A DNA stretch of 64,000 nt from a virus. The position numbers and the translations under genes were made by a program. The stretch lies in IMG/VR virus record IMGVR_UViG_3300043399_000524, positions 62,001 through 126,000 of that record; one strand, 5' to 3'. The notes beneath the pieces were generated by a model, which had not been told where the DNA came from, did no database searches, and worked only from the letters and a program-made list of their open reading frames with translations. This document shows, piece after piece, positions 45,341 to 52,996 of the stretch (positions are counted from its first letter, which is position 1; every line of letters begins with the position of its first letter).

Positions 45341-47137
45341 ATGACAAGCGCAATTAACACGAATGGAATAAATGTAAATTATCCAGTACCAGGTATCAAT
45401 AATAGTTCTCAGGGTTTCAGAGATAACTTTGCTGCCATAAAAACTGACTTGAACACTGCTGCAACTGAAATAACAGATTTACAAAATAATGTTGTATTGA
45501 AACAAGCATTAAGTGGTACTACCCTTAATAACGATATGGCTAACACATTGATTAGCAATGCTGTTACCCGCGGATTCAGAGCTAGTACATTTAACTTAGG
45601 TAATGCTATTTCAGGAACATTAATAGTTAATGCTAGTTTAGGCGATGTGCAGTATGGTTCAATAACTGGAAATACTACTATTCAATTTACCGGTTGGGCA
45701 CCTTCGGGTACACAAAGTAATGTAGAATTGCAATTGTCCGTAGCTAACAATTTAGCAGTTATATCATTGCCAACACAAGTATCAATGGACGGTGGCTATG
45801 GAATTGAAACAGTTGAAAACTTTTCAAATGTTTCTGGTACGCCCACACTAACGATTCCATATGGTGCTACCCGTGTGGATTATTGTTTTAGCACTATAGA
45901 CTGTGGTAACACAATAACTATTGAAAATTACAATAGACCTAGACAGACCACACAAATTCAACAAAGAATTCCTAGTCCTATAGGTAGACAAGGGGATGTA
46001 AACGGCACTGTTTGCGTAGATACTGCCACATCTACTGCTTTTGCTACTTGTACTTCAACTAATGGTACTTATGAAATAATAACTTGCGATAGCACTGCAG
46101 GATTTTATTTAGATATGCCTATACAGTTTTCAGGTGTAGTTTTTGGTGGAGTTACTGCGGGAACTGTATATTATGTTCGAAGCATCCCGAGTTCGACAAC
46201 GTTTACTATATCTTCTGTACCGGGAACAAATTCAGGACCAGCAAGTGCGTTTAATTTAACGTCAGCTAGTGGATCAATGACAGTATCACCGGTGAGTTAT
46301 ATTTATGTTGCGACAGGAACATATGATGGTACTACTATAACAAAGTCTGTAACTTCCACCAATGTAGTGACAAATACAGTAACCTCAACAAACACAGCTT
46401 CCACTGGTAATCTTATTACTGTGTCAAGTACTGCTAACTTTGTCATTGGATATCCGGTATCGTTTTCTGGAACAACAACTAATGCTACTGCGACAGCTAC
46501 ATATGCAACAAGTAATGTTATAACTGTATCTACTACTGCAGGAATGATATCAGGAGGAAGAATTACATTTTCAGGAAGTGTTTTTGGTAATTTATCCGCC
46601 ACAACATATTACATAAAAAACATATATCCCGGTAACTCTAATATTACTGTAAGTACAACATTTGGTGGTGCAAATGTAGCACTAACTTCTGCTACTGGAA
46701 CTGCTAATATAACATATGGTAATATAATGGGAAATTTATCGACTACTACAAATTATTTTGTACAAAGCATTCCTTCAGGTACAACGTTTACTGTTTGTGC
46801 TAATACTCCTGGCGGAGCACCGGTGGCATTACTAGATGAAAATGGATCGATGCAAGTCACTGCTGTAACGAATTATAATGTAACATTAAACAGTACAACC
46901 AGTATTGCCAATAATAATCCAATAGTTTTTGAAGGTAATGTGTTTGGCGGAATAGCAGCTAACACTGTTTACTACGTTGCTAATGTAGAAAGCGGTACTA
47001 ATATCACAGTATCACAGACCAGATATAATGGTATTGCCGGGCAAAAAATGGCACTAAGTGCTGCTAATGGTACTGCAAGCATGACAGCGTATCAGGGAAC
47101 CAGTATTTGGAAAAGAACTCAATTAAGTTCTTGGTAA
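45341..47137 (+). CDS. Fibre/baseplate protein with repeated beta modules
   Basis: 598 residues. The N-terminus (NTNGINVNYPVPGINNSSQGFRDNFAAIKTDL) is a common attachment start in these phages, followed by a coiled-coil piece. Residues ~235-590 contain about four copies of a 65-75 residue beta module (IITCDSTAGFYLDMPIQFSG, GTVYYVRSI, STTFTIS, GSMTV). It ends SIWKRTQLSSW. Paralogous modules occur at 17874 and 42820. Probably a fibre or adhesin. Confidence 0.7.
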   Translation: MTSAINTNGINVNYPVPGINNSSQGFRDNFAAIKTDLNTAATEITDLQNNVVLKQALSGTTLNNDMANTLISNAVTRGFRASTFNLGNAISGTLIVNASLGDVQYGSITGNTTIQFTGWAPSGTQSNVELQLSVANNLAVISLPTQVSMDGGYGIETVENFSNVSGTPTLTIPYGATRVDYCFSTIDCGNTITIENYNRPRQTTQIQQRIPSPIGRQGDVNGTVCVDTATSTAFATCTSTNGTYEIITCDSTAGFYLDMPIQFSGVVFGGVTAGTVYYVRSIPSSTTFTISSVPGTNSGPASAFNLTSASGSMTVSPVSYIYVATGTYDGTTITKSVTSTNVVTNTVTSTNTASTGNLITVSSTANFVIGYPVSFSGTTTNATATATYATSNVITVSTTAGMISGGRITFSGSVFGNLSATTYYIKNIYPGNSNITVSTTFGGANVALTSATGTANITYGNIMGNLSTTTNYFVQSIPSGTTFTVCANTPGGAPVALLDENGSMQVTAVTNYNVTLNSTTSIANNNPIVFEGNVFGGIAANTVYYVANVESGTNITVSQTRYNGIAGQKMALSAANGTASMTAYQGTSIWKRTQLSSW

Positions 47138-47143
47138 TAAATA
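47136..47143 (+). promoter_or_regulatory. Late promoter, leaderless gene
   Basis: AATAAATA overlapping the upstream stop; the A of ATG 47149 is six bases past its last A. Confidence 0.6.
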
Positions 47144-47148
47144 TTAGG

Positions 47149-47403
47149 ATGCAACACCCATTCATCACTAGCCTAAACGACAAGTCTTTAGATGAATTGT
47201 CCACGGCTCTAACTGACTTAACCAAAAAATTGAATTTTGCTTATAGGTCTCAAAATGGACCTATGATTCATCAATTGCAAATGATTCTAGAAAGCTATAA
47301 AGCAGAATACAATAAAAAAATGGATGAGCTTATGAAAAAACAAAACATAAGAACAGCAGTCAAGGTCGAAAAAGAAGGTGAAATTAGTTCCAAAAATTCT
47401 TGA
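47149..47403 (+). CDS. Small conserved helical protein
   Basis: 84 residues from ATG 47149; the frame open from 47107 lies in the previous gene. HPFITSLNDKSLDELSTALTDLTKKLNFAYRSQNGPMIHQLQMILESYK is well conserved in aquatic T4-like phages as I remember them. All-helical, basic end. AGG sits directly before ATG, too close to act as a ribosome binding site, consistent with a leaderless start. Confidence 0.7.
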   Translation: MQHPFITSLNDKSLDELSTALTDLTKKLNFAYRSQNGPMIHQLQMILESYKAEYNKKMDELMKKQNIRTAVKVEKEGEISSKNS

Positions 47404-47428
47404 TATTTTCTATGTAATGTTGTAAACT
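47400..47428 (+). promoter_or_regulatory. Sigma70-type promoter, leaderless DnaE-N gene
   Basis: TTGATA (47400-47405), 17-base spacer, TAAACT (47423-47428). The expected start at 47435 is the A of the ATG. Confidence 0.7.
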
Positions 47429-47434
47429 CATAAT

Positions 47435-47941
47435 ATGAGAACTGACATATACGGGCAACAAATCTATGATGAAATGGAGCTATGCTTACTGTATCTGCAG
47501 GATCCCTCACGTAAACTAAAAAAAGTTTTCGTAGAAAAAGAAATCAAGTTTGACGATACCCTACAACTACAAAACATCCCCGAACTTATAAAATACAACA
47601 GTAACAACATTTCTATAGAAGAATTTGACACTATAAATCAAAATAATTGGTTTATGCCCGAAGAATATAAATCAATGGACATAGCCAAATTTGTATTAGA
47701 CCAATGCAAAAATGAAGCAGAATTGCAAAGGGCAGGCGAAGAACTGTTGTTGTTTCAAGAAAGGAACATGTTTACATTGTTGTGCTACTTAAAATATTTG
47801 GTAGATACAATGCGTAAAAATAATATTGTCTGGGGTGTCGGGCGAGGATCGAGTGTTGCTAGTTTCGTATTATTTTTGTTGGGGGTACACCGTATAAATA
47901 GTTTGTATTACGACTTGTCTATCGCTGAATTCTTAAAATAA
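47435..47941 (+). CDS. DnaE-like N-palm fragment (GRGS block), partner candidate of 3514-4086
   Basis: 168 residues. The last ~65 (AGEELLLFQERNMFTLLCYLKYLVDTM, then WGVGRGSSVASFVLFLLGVHRINSLYYDLSIAEFL) follow the PolIII alpha segment that runs up to [34 protein letters not shown]. It stops exactly where bacterial DnaE continues into the catalytic PDFDVDF, which is the start of the protein at 3514. The first 100 residues are acidic and unlike DnaE. No intein-like ends are visible. First gene of an early operon reaching 50868; the promoter predicts a leaderless mRNA. Confidence 0.7.
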   Translation: MRTDIYGQQIYDEMELCLLYLQDPSRKLKKVFVEKEIKFDDTLQLQNIPELIKYNSNNISIEEFDTINQNNWFMPEEYKSMDIAKFVLDQCKNEAELQRAGEELLLFQERNMFTLLCYLKYLVDTMRKNNIVWGVGRGSSVASFVLFLLGVHRINSLYYDLSIAEFLK

Positions 47942-47950
47942 GGAGAAATT

Positions 47951-48292
47951 ATGAAAAATTACAGAACCGCAATGGGAAAAACTGTAGATATGGCTGCATT
48001 AGCAGCAAAAAACGAACATACTAGAGCCGTGGGTAATATGAAAGTAAATGCCCGAGGTGACAAAATTGATAGCACCGGACGAGTCATACAACCAGTAAAC
48101 GAGCGTGTAACACAAAATTATTCTCACACTGTAGGTAATAGGTCAGCGAATGCTAGTCGTACCCAATCAACTCCGCCCAAACCTAAAATTGTAGAAGAAC
48201 TTACTCCTCAAGAACTTGAGTTGGAAGACAGCCTAGAGGATGATTTAGAAGTTGAGAAAATTAAAGCACAGGAACTAAAAGGAAAGAAATGA
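47951..48292 (+). CDS. Small conserved phage protein, unknown
   Basis: 113 residues. YRTAMGKTVDMAALAAKNE and VGNMKVNARGDKIDSTGRVI form a conserved basic N-terminus. The C-terminal third is acidic and helical. AGGAG precedes ATG. Found in related phages without known role. ATGA overlap with the GroES-like gene. Confidence 0.65.
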   Translation: MKNYRTAMGKTVDMAALAAKNEHTRAVGNMKVNARGDKIDSTGRVIQPVNERVTQNYSHTVGNRSANASRTQSTPPKPKIVEELTPQELELEDSLEDDLEVEKIKAQELKGKK

Positions 48293-48669
48293 GCGAATAT
48301 TCTAAACCAGCATTCAGTCCCACGAAAGTAGACAAATTACGGTTCATGTACGACAACATTATTGTTTCGGATATGAAATTTGATGAACGCATCAGTCGAG
48401 GAGGTATCGTTCTTTTGGACGATGACAAGAAAAGTTCTGGTATTCGCCCTCGTTGGGCAAAGATTTATGGTTTGGGTCCTGATGTAAAAGATCCACAACT
48501 TGAAATTGGGAAATATATTCTTATCAGTCACGGTCGTTGGACACGAGGTATCACTGTTGAAACTCCAGAGGGCAAAGTCACGTTGCGTAAAGTAGATCCT
48601 AATGATATACTACTTGTGTCGGATGAGCCGATGGAAGATGAAACAATGAGTGATAAGGTTATAGCATGA
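48289..48669 (+). CDS. GroES/gp31-like co-chaperonin
   Basis: 126 residues. MYDNIIVSDMKFDERISRGGIVLLDDD is the first strand and mobile loop region of a co-chaperonin (GGIVL is the GroEL-binding tip). WAKIYGLGPDVKDP and GKYILISHGRWTRGI follow the GroES beta-barrel. T4 gp31 replaces GroES to let GroEL fold the large capsid protein. It sits among conserved early genes. Without structure comparison, gp31 rather than host-type GroES cannot be decided. Confidence 0.75.
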   Translation: MSEYSKPAFSPTKVDKLRFMYDNIIVSDMKFDERISRGGIVLLDDDKKSSGIRPRWAKIYGLGPDVKDPQLEIGKYILISHGRWTRGITVETPEGKVTLRKVDPNDILLVSDEPMEDETMSDKVIA

Positions 48670-48992
48670 TGAAATGGTTTTATAGATGGTTGGCTAGCAA
48701 GATTCAAGACAGTCAATATGCTGACGAGGAAGCACAAAATATCGGACTAATAATTGGTTCAAATAAAGTAAATAGAGTACGCAAAACTACCACCGTCCGT
48801 GAAAGTGATGAACTTGGCTCTGAACCAATTGTATTCAAAATGTTCAAAGCAAGTGGTGGCTGGGCTATTGAGTTCAGACATTATGATAACAGAAATGACA
48901 GGGTAGATACCAATCTTTATGTTGTCAATGATGAAGAAGAACTTGGTAGTCATATTTCTAAAATTATTACTATGGAGGCATTAAAAAGATGA
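48666..48992 (+). CDS. Small conserved phage protein, unknown
   Basis: 108 residues, ATGA-coupled to the GroES-like gene. MKWFYRWLASKIQDSQ is an amphipathic start. NKVNRVRKTTTVRESDELGSEPIVFKMFKASGGWAIEFRHYD gives a beta domain. No known function, recognised only as a recurrent protein of this phage group. Overlaps the next gene by four bases. Confidence 0.65.
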   Translation: MMKWFYRWLASKIQDSQYADEEAQNIGLIIGSNKVNRVRKTTTVRESDELGSEPIVFKMFKASGGWAIEFRHYDNRNDRVDTNLYVVNDEEELGSHISKIITMEALKR

Positions 48993-49675
48993 GTTATTCA
49001 GATACATTAGTATATCGTAGTGCGGCTCAAATCAATGAAGCAATGAGTCGTGTGTATGGCTACATGGGACTTGCTACATTAGTTAGTCTGTTTGTAAGCT
49101 ATGTTGTAGGTTCTAGTCCAGAACTAGTACAATTTTTCTTTACAGGCTGGATGCGCTATGTAACTATTTTTTTACCATTGGTGGCAGTATTCCCAATTAC
49201 CATTGCTTTGAACAGTAACCCACCAAAAGAAATGGCATTATTCATGCTAGTTCTTTTTGCTGGTATAATGGGCTTGAGTTTTGCAGTAATTTTTGCAGTT
49301 TATACAATGGCAAGCATTGTTAGTGCATTTATGGGTTCAGCAGTATTGTTTGGAACTATGAGCTTTTATGGTTATTTTACCAAACAAAGTTTAGACAGTG
49401 TGGGCAAATTCTTATTTGTAGGCTTGATTGCAGTGGTAATTGCTAGTATAATTAACGTCTTTGTGGGTAGTACCGTAGCACAAATGGTAATTTCAGCAAT
49501 TGCAATTATTGTATTCTTGGGACTTACTGCATACGATACACAAAAAATCCGTGAACAATTAATGGATTCTAAGGAGTCAACTGTTGCAGAAGTATCTGGA
49601 GCATTGACATTATACCTAGATTTTATTAATATATTCTTGTCGTTGTTACAACTTTTTGGCAATAAGAAAGATTAA
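48989..49675 (+). CDS. Bax inhibitor-1/YccA family membrane protein
   Basis: 228 residues with about seven hydrophobic segments. The C-terminal signature LTLYLDFINIFLSLLQLFG and ITIALNSNPPKEMALFML are typical of bacterial YccA/YbhL BI-1 proteins, whose members act as pH-sensitive calcium channels or modulators of the FtsH protease. It lies between conserved early genes and touches gp44. A plausible role is to modulate host FtsH or membrane stress during infection. Confidence 0.88.
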   Translation: MSYSDTLVYRSAAQINEAMSRVYGYMGLATLVSLFVSYVVGSSPELVQFFFTGWMRYVTIFLPLVAVFPITIALNSNPPKEMALFMLVLFAGIMGLSFAVIFAVYTMASIVSAFMGSAVLFGTMSFYGYFTKQSLDSVGKFLFVGLIAVVIASIINVFVGSTVAQMVISAIAIIVFLGLTAYDTQKIREQLMDSKESTVAEVSGALTLYLDFINIFLSLLQLFGNKKD

Positions 49676-50599
49676 ATGAAGAATCAACTTTGGGTAGAAA
49701 AGTATAGGCCCGCTTCGGTAGACGAATATGTTTTTGTCGATGATCGTCAACGAGAGCAAGTCGCACAATGGATTAAAGACGGGTCTATACCCAATCTATT
49801 ATTCAGCGGGGACCCTGGCACTGGTAAAACTACACTAGCTAAAGTTCTAATTAAAGAATTAGGTGTAGAAGATTATGATGTGATGGAAATCAACGCAAGT
49901 CGTGATAACGGCGTTGACTACATCAGGTTCAAAATTGAGGGCTTTGTGCAAACTATGCCTTTCGGTAAGTTCAAAGTGGTTTTGTTAGACGAGGCAGATT
50001 ATCTGTCCCAGCCCGGTCAAGCTATCTTGCGTGGATTGATAGAATCATATTCTGACACCGCACGATTCATATTGACTTGTAATTATGACTACAAAATCAT
50101 CCCTGCATTAAAATCTCGCTGTCATAATATGCATATTGCAAAAACTGATATGACAGAATTCACTGCAAGGGCGGCAACTGTATTAGTTAACGAGAATGTA
50201 GAATTTGATTTAGATACACTGGATAACTATATTCGTGCCACATACCCGGATTTGCGTAAATGTTTAAATCAACTTCAAGTTAACAGCAATACAGGTAAGT
50301 TGTTATCTGCACAAGCACAAGGTTCTAGTGAACATGAATTATTGTTAGAGGCAACACAATTGTTTAAAGCTGGAAAAATTCTTGAAGGAAGACAACAGTT
50401 AATGCAATATATCGCACTTTATCCTACACGAATTGAGGATACATATAGGTGGATGTACGACAATTTAGATTTGTGGGGCAAAGATCAGGAAAAGAAAGAT
50501 GCAAGCATTATCATTATACGAAATGGTCTTGCGAATCTTCCATTAGTTGGAATCCCCGAAATTAGCATGGCAGCAACATTAGTGGAGTTAACAAGTTGA
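49676..50599 (+). CDS. 44: Clamp loader large subunit, T4 gp44-like
   Basis: 307 residues (T4 319). WVEKYRPASVDEYV, Walker A GDPGTGKTTLAK, Walker B VVLLDEADYLS, SRC sensor (LKSRCHNMHI) and sensor 2 region are all present. It loads the gp45 sliding clamp. It starts directly after the BI-1 stop. No obvious gp62 or gp45 is adjacent, so those are presumably outside the window. Confidence 0.92.
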   Translation: MKNQLWVEKYRPASVDEYVFVDDRQREQVAQWIKDGSIPNLLFSGDPGTGKTTLAKVLIKELGVEDYDVMEINASRDNGVDYIRFKIEGFVQTMPFGKFKVVLLDEADYLSQPGQAILRGLIESYSDTARFILTCNYDYKIIPALKSRCHNMHIAKTDMTEFTARAATVLVNENVEFDLDTLDNYIRATYPDLRKCLNQLQVNSNTGKLLSAQAQGSSEHELLLEATQLFKAGKILEGRQQLMQYIALYPTRIEDTYRWMYDNLDLWGKDQEKKDASIIIIRNGLANLPLVGIPEISMAATLVELTS

Positions 50600-50868
50600 G
50601 ATATTTACTTATTCAATTTCTTAGAAAGCCAGGCGGGCAGATTGATGAACAGGTTACTGTAGCTAAGAGAATAAAACCAGCGGACCTGCAAACATGTAAT
50701 GTTATTTTAGATTATGGAACCAAACAACTTCAAAAATGTGTCATTGAAGGTAAAATTGTGGATACAACTTTTGAAAAAATGGATGCATATTACAAACAAG
50801 TTTATCCCAATCTTATCAGTCAATTAGAAAAAGAGGCTGTTATTACAGCCAATCATAAAGGGGCCTAA
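50596..50868 (+). CDS. Conserved T4-like phage protein, TTG start
   Basis: 90 residues starting TTG 50596, overlapping the gp44 stop (TTGA). QFLRKPGGQIDEQVTVAKRIKPADLQTCNVILDYGTKQ is strongly conserved in aquatic T4-like phages. I considered gp62 because of position, but the length and sequence do not support it. Function unknown. Followed by a bidirectional terminator. Confidence 0.7.
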   Translation: MRYLLIQFLRKPGGQIDEQVTVAKRIKPADLQTCNVILDYGTKQLQKCVIEGKIVDTTFEKMDAYYKQVYPNLISQLEKEAVITANHKGA

Positions 50869-50880
50869 GCCCCTTTATTT
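50858..50880. terminator. Bidirectional terminator
   Basis: AAAGGGGC-CTAA-GCCCCTTTATTT between convergent genes. Confidence 0.88.
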
Positions 50881-51703
50881 AAGAATACATTTTCAAAATG
50901 TGTTCTATAATTCGATGACGCTGAATATCCCGCGTATCGAATTTGCATGACGCCATGCCCGGAATCACCTCCTTCCCTTTTTCTAGCCTACTTAGTAAGT
51001 CTAGGAGCCCATTCTCAGGCGTGCGTCTATCTGTCTGTTCTACATCGCCAGTAATGACAATCTTGCTACCGATTCCGATGCGTGTCATAATCATTTTTAA
51101 CTGACTAGGAGTTGCGTTTTGAGCCTCGTCTAATACAACCCAACTGTTTTTAAAGTTTCGACCTCTACAGAAAGCTAATGGAGCAATTTCAATAATCTGA
51201 TCCTCTAGCATTTGTGCGATTTCTTTGGTTGTATAGTATTCTCGCAAAACATCCAATAACGGCCTTGTCCATGGTTCCATTTTTTGATTGATATCACCAG
51301 GTAAGAAACCATGTTTTTCGTCGTCAACACCGACTGCAGGTCTAGTTAAAATGATCCTGTCGCATTCGCCGCTTTTCATTGCTTTGATGGCAGCTTGCAT
51401 GGCCAAATACGTTTTCCCTGTCCCTGCTGGTCCCGAAACCACAACTATGTCTGTCTTATCATCAAGTAATGCTATGATATATTTTTCTTGATTAATGGAT
51501 TTGGGGATGAGTTCTACGGGTTTGTGTACCCTTGACCTTTGCGTTGCTTGGTTAAAGTCGATAGTTTTATTCTCATTTGAATAGAATGTCTTGCTTTCCT
51601 TTTTATTGTGTGAAAAACGTGTGTCTGTACTACGTAATGCGCTAGTTTTTCTTTTGCTCAAGTTATTCTCCTTTGAAAGAGCATGAGTCCTCATACGACT
51701 CAT
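50879..51703 (-). CDS. phoH: PhoH-like ATPase
   Basis: 274 residues. Walker A GPAGTGKTYLA, then RIILTRPAVGVDDEKHGFLPGD, Walker B WVVLDEAQNATP, and KIVITGDVEQTD are the PhoH family blocks. The first ~60 residues are a charged leader. Common in aquatic T4-like phages; biochemical role unsettled (RNA-related ATPase; phosphate stress in hosts). It is a single gene on the minus strand between converging and diverging neighbours. Confidence 0.92.
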   Translation of the reverse strand: MSRMRTHALSKENNLSKRKTSALRSTDTRFSHNKKESKTFYSNENKTIDFNQATQRSRVHKPVELIPKSINQEKYIIALLDDKTDIVVVSGPAGTGKTYLAMQAAIKAMKSGECDRIILTRPAVGVDDEKHGFLPGDINQKMEPWTRPLLDVLREYYTTKEIAQMLEDQIIEIAPLAFCRGRNFKNSWVVLDEAQNATPSQLKMIMTRIGIGSKIVITGDVEQTDRRTPENGLLDLLSRLEKGKEVIPGMASCKFDTRDIQRHRIIEHILKMYS

Positions 51704-51727
51704 TTTTATTTAAGGTAGTTAAAACCT

Positions 51728-51755
51728 TATATACTAGTATACTTTTAACGCAAAC
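51728..51755 (-). promoter_or_regulatory. Possible sigma70-type promoter for phoH
   Basis: On the minus strand TTGCGT, 16-base spacer, TATAAG lies about 25 bases before the ATG. Weak match, no clear Shine-Dalgarno. Confidence 0.3.
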
Positions 51756-51816
51756 TTTTAGCATAAATATTAGGCTAACCCCAAAATTCTTCAAAAGTTG
51801 TATTCGTTGAGAAAAA

Positions 51817-51824
51817 GATAAATA
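51817..51824 (+). promoter_or_regulatory. Late promoter, leaderless gene
   Basis: GATAAATA; the A of ATG 51830 is six bases past its last A. Confidence 0.7.
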
Positions 51825-51829
51825 CAACT

Positions 51830-52438
51830 ATGATTAAAACCGCCGACAGATTTTTTGATGACGTTGATTATGTCAGTATTATAGACACTGTAAAGGGTAT
51901 CTTTACTAGTGACGGGTCTATGGCCGTTCTACTAGATTTTGAACGAGTATTAGACGAAGCAGATTTATATGCCTTCCGTAACTGGGAATTAGGAGAGTTG
52001 GTTCAGGGCCCCGTAGTAAAACGATACAGTGTAGGCTCCATGTTTATGTGGCCTTATAAATTGATGCCCGATCCTAGGGCATGCAAAAGATTAATACATT
52101 TAGGTTGTAAAATTTACTGGAAAAAAACGAAAATCAAGGTTCCGGTAGAAGTCCAAGATCCAGACGATTTCCAGCCCGGAACACGTTATCCGAAAATGAA
52201 ACCTAAAACAGTTTGGTTGGTTTATATAGAAATGCCCAAAGAACTTATGGACGATATTCGTGAGGGATCTATTGATTTGGCAGGACAGAATATTGACTTG
52301 AATGAATTAGATGATTCATACGATGAAGATATGCAGAAAGAGGATAGTGACGGTACCGAACAAGGTGGAAATACTCAACAGTCTACACCTGATATGGGAG
52401 GTAACGTTGGAGATAATGAACAACTGCCGGCGATGTAA
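51830..52438 (+). CDS. Conserved T4-like phage protein, structural-gene associated
   Basis: 202 residues. FFDDVDYVSIIDTVKGIFTSDGSMAVLLDFERVLDEADLYAFRNW and MFMWPYKLMPDPRA are highly conserved in aquatic T4-like phages. The last 45 residues are acidic and Gln/Asn-rich. Role unknown; late promoter and the adjacent conserved gene suggest head or tail assembly. No Shine-Dalgarno; predicted leaderless. Confidence 0.7.
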   Translation: MIKTADRFFDDVDYVSIIDTVKGIFTSDGSMAVLLDFERVLDEADLYAFRNWELGELVQGPVVKRYSVGSMFMWPYKLMPDPRACKRLIHLGCKIYWKKTKIKVPVEVQDPDDFQPGTRYPKMKPKTVWLVYIEMPKELMDDIREGSIDLAGQNIDLNELDDSYDEDMQKEDSDGTEQGGNTQQSTPDMGGNVGDNEQLPAM

Positions 52439-52440
52439 TT

Positions 52441-52995
52441 ATGACTAATATATTAAATGAAGGCCTAGACTATCACGACTTAGAGGGTATCGTTACACCA
52501 ACGGTTACTGTTGATGAATACGCGGCTAAAATGGGCAAAGATAGCGAAATTGTTACGTTATCTTTCGTTGTTAATAATAAGCAAGCAGGATCAGATTTGA
52601 GTGACTGGTTTGAAAGAGGATATGATTTTGTACTAGATGCACAAGTTAGTGATGGTGAATTAAGTTCAGGAAAATATCTGGTATTTGTTGAGATGAATCG
52701 CAGAACAAGTGTTCCTGAAAGAATTATTAGACTTATAGATGACTTGGAAACATTAACTGACATCCCACTAAAAGATTGGACTATTGTAGTAGATGACGAA
52801 GAATATGAACCAGATGAGGAAGTGTTAAAACAAGTACTAACGTTATCACCACACCAATACCGCGAAACAGTAGAACCAGAAAAAGAAGAAGAATTAAACG
52901 AAATGCGTGAAAGAGCAGGCTTAGAAGTAAAATCACTTTATACAGATAAGCAAGATGCTGATATCAAAGCATTTAAATCAATGGCGGGGTTATAA
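52441..52995 (+). CDS. Conserved T4-like phage protein ending in AG(L/I) motif
   Basis: 184 residues, two bases after the previous stop. VTVDEYAAKMGKDSEIVTLSFVV, LSDWFERGYDFVLDAQVSDGEL and VFVEMNRRTSVPERIIRLIDDLE are conserved blocks. The end carries MRERAGL and FKSMAGL, the second resembling WKKLAGI at the end of the 36278-38542 protein. Function unknown. Confidence 0.7.
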   Translation: MTNILNEGLDYHDLEGIVTPTVTVDEYAAKMGKDSEIVTLSFVVNNKQAGSDLSDWFERGYDFVLDAQVSDGELSSGKYLVFVEMNRRTSVPERIIRLIDDLETLTDIPLKDWTIVVDDEEYEPDEEVLKQVLTLSPHQYRETVEPEKEEELNEMRERAGLEVKSLYTDKQDADIKAFKSMAGL

Positions 52996-52996
52996 C

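Noticed and set aside
47395-47945. Split intein joining the two DnaE-like pieces
   Set aside because: Neither protein carries intein blocks or the Cys/Ser and His-Asn junction residues, and the pieces end cleanly at DnaE block borders.
50596-50868. Clamp loader small subunit gp62
   Set aside because: Position after gp44 is suggestive, but 90 residues is too short and the sequence matches a separate conserved family of aquatic T4-like phages.
51728-51755. Leaderless start for phoH
   Set aside because: A late-like TTAAATA lies only four bases from the ATG and the sigma70-like elements lie too far upstream, so the spacing rule seen elsewhere is not met.
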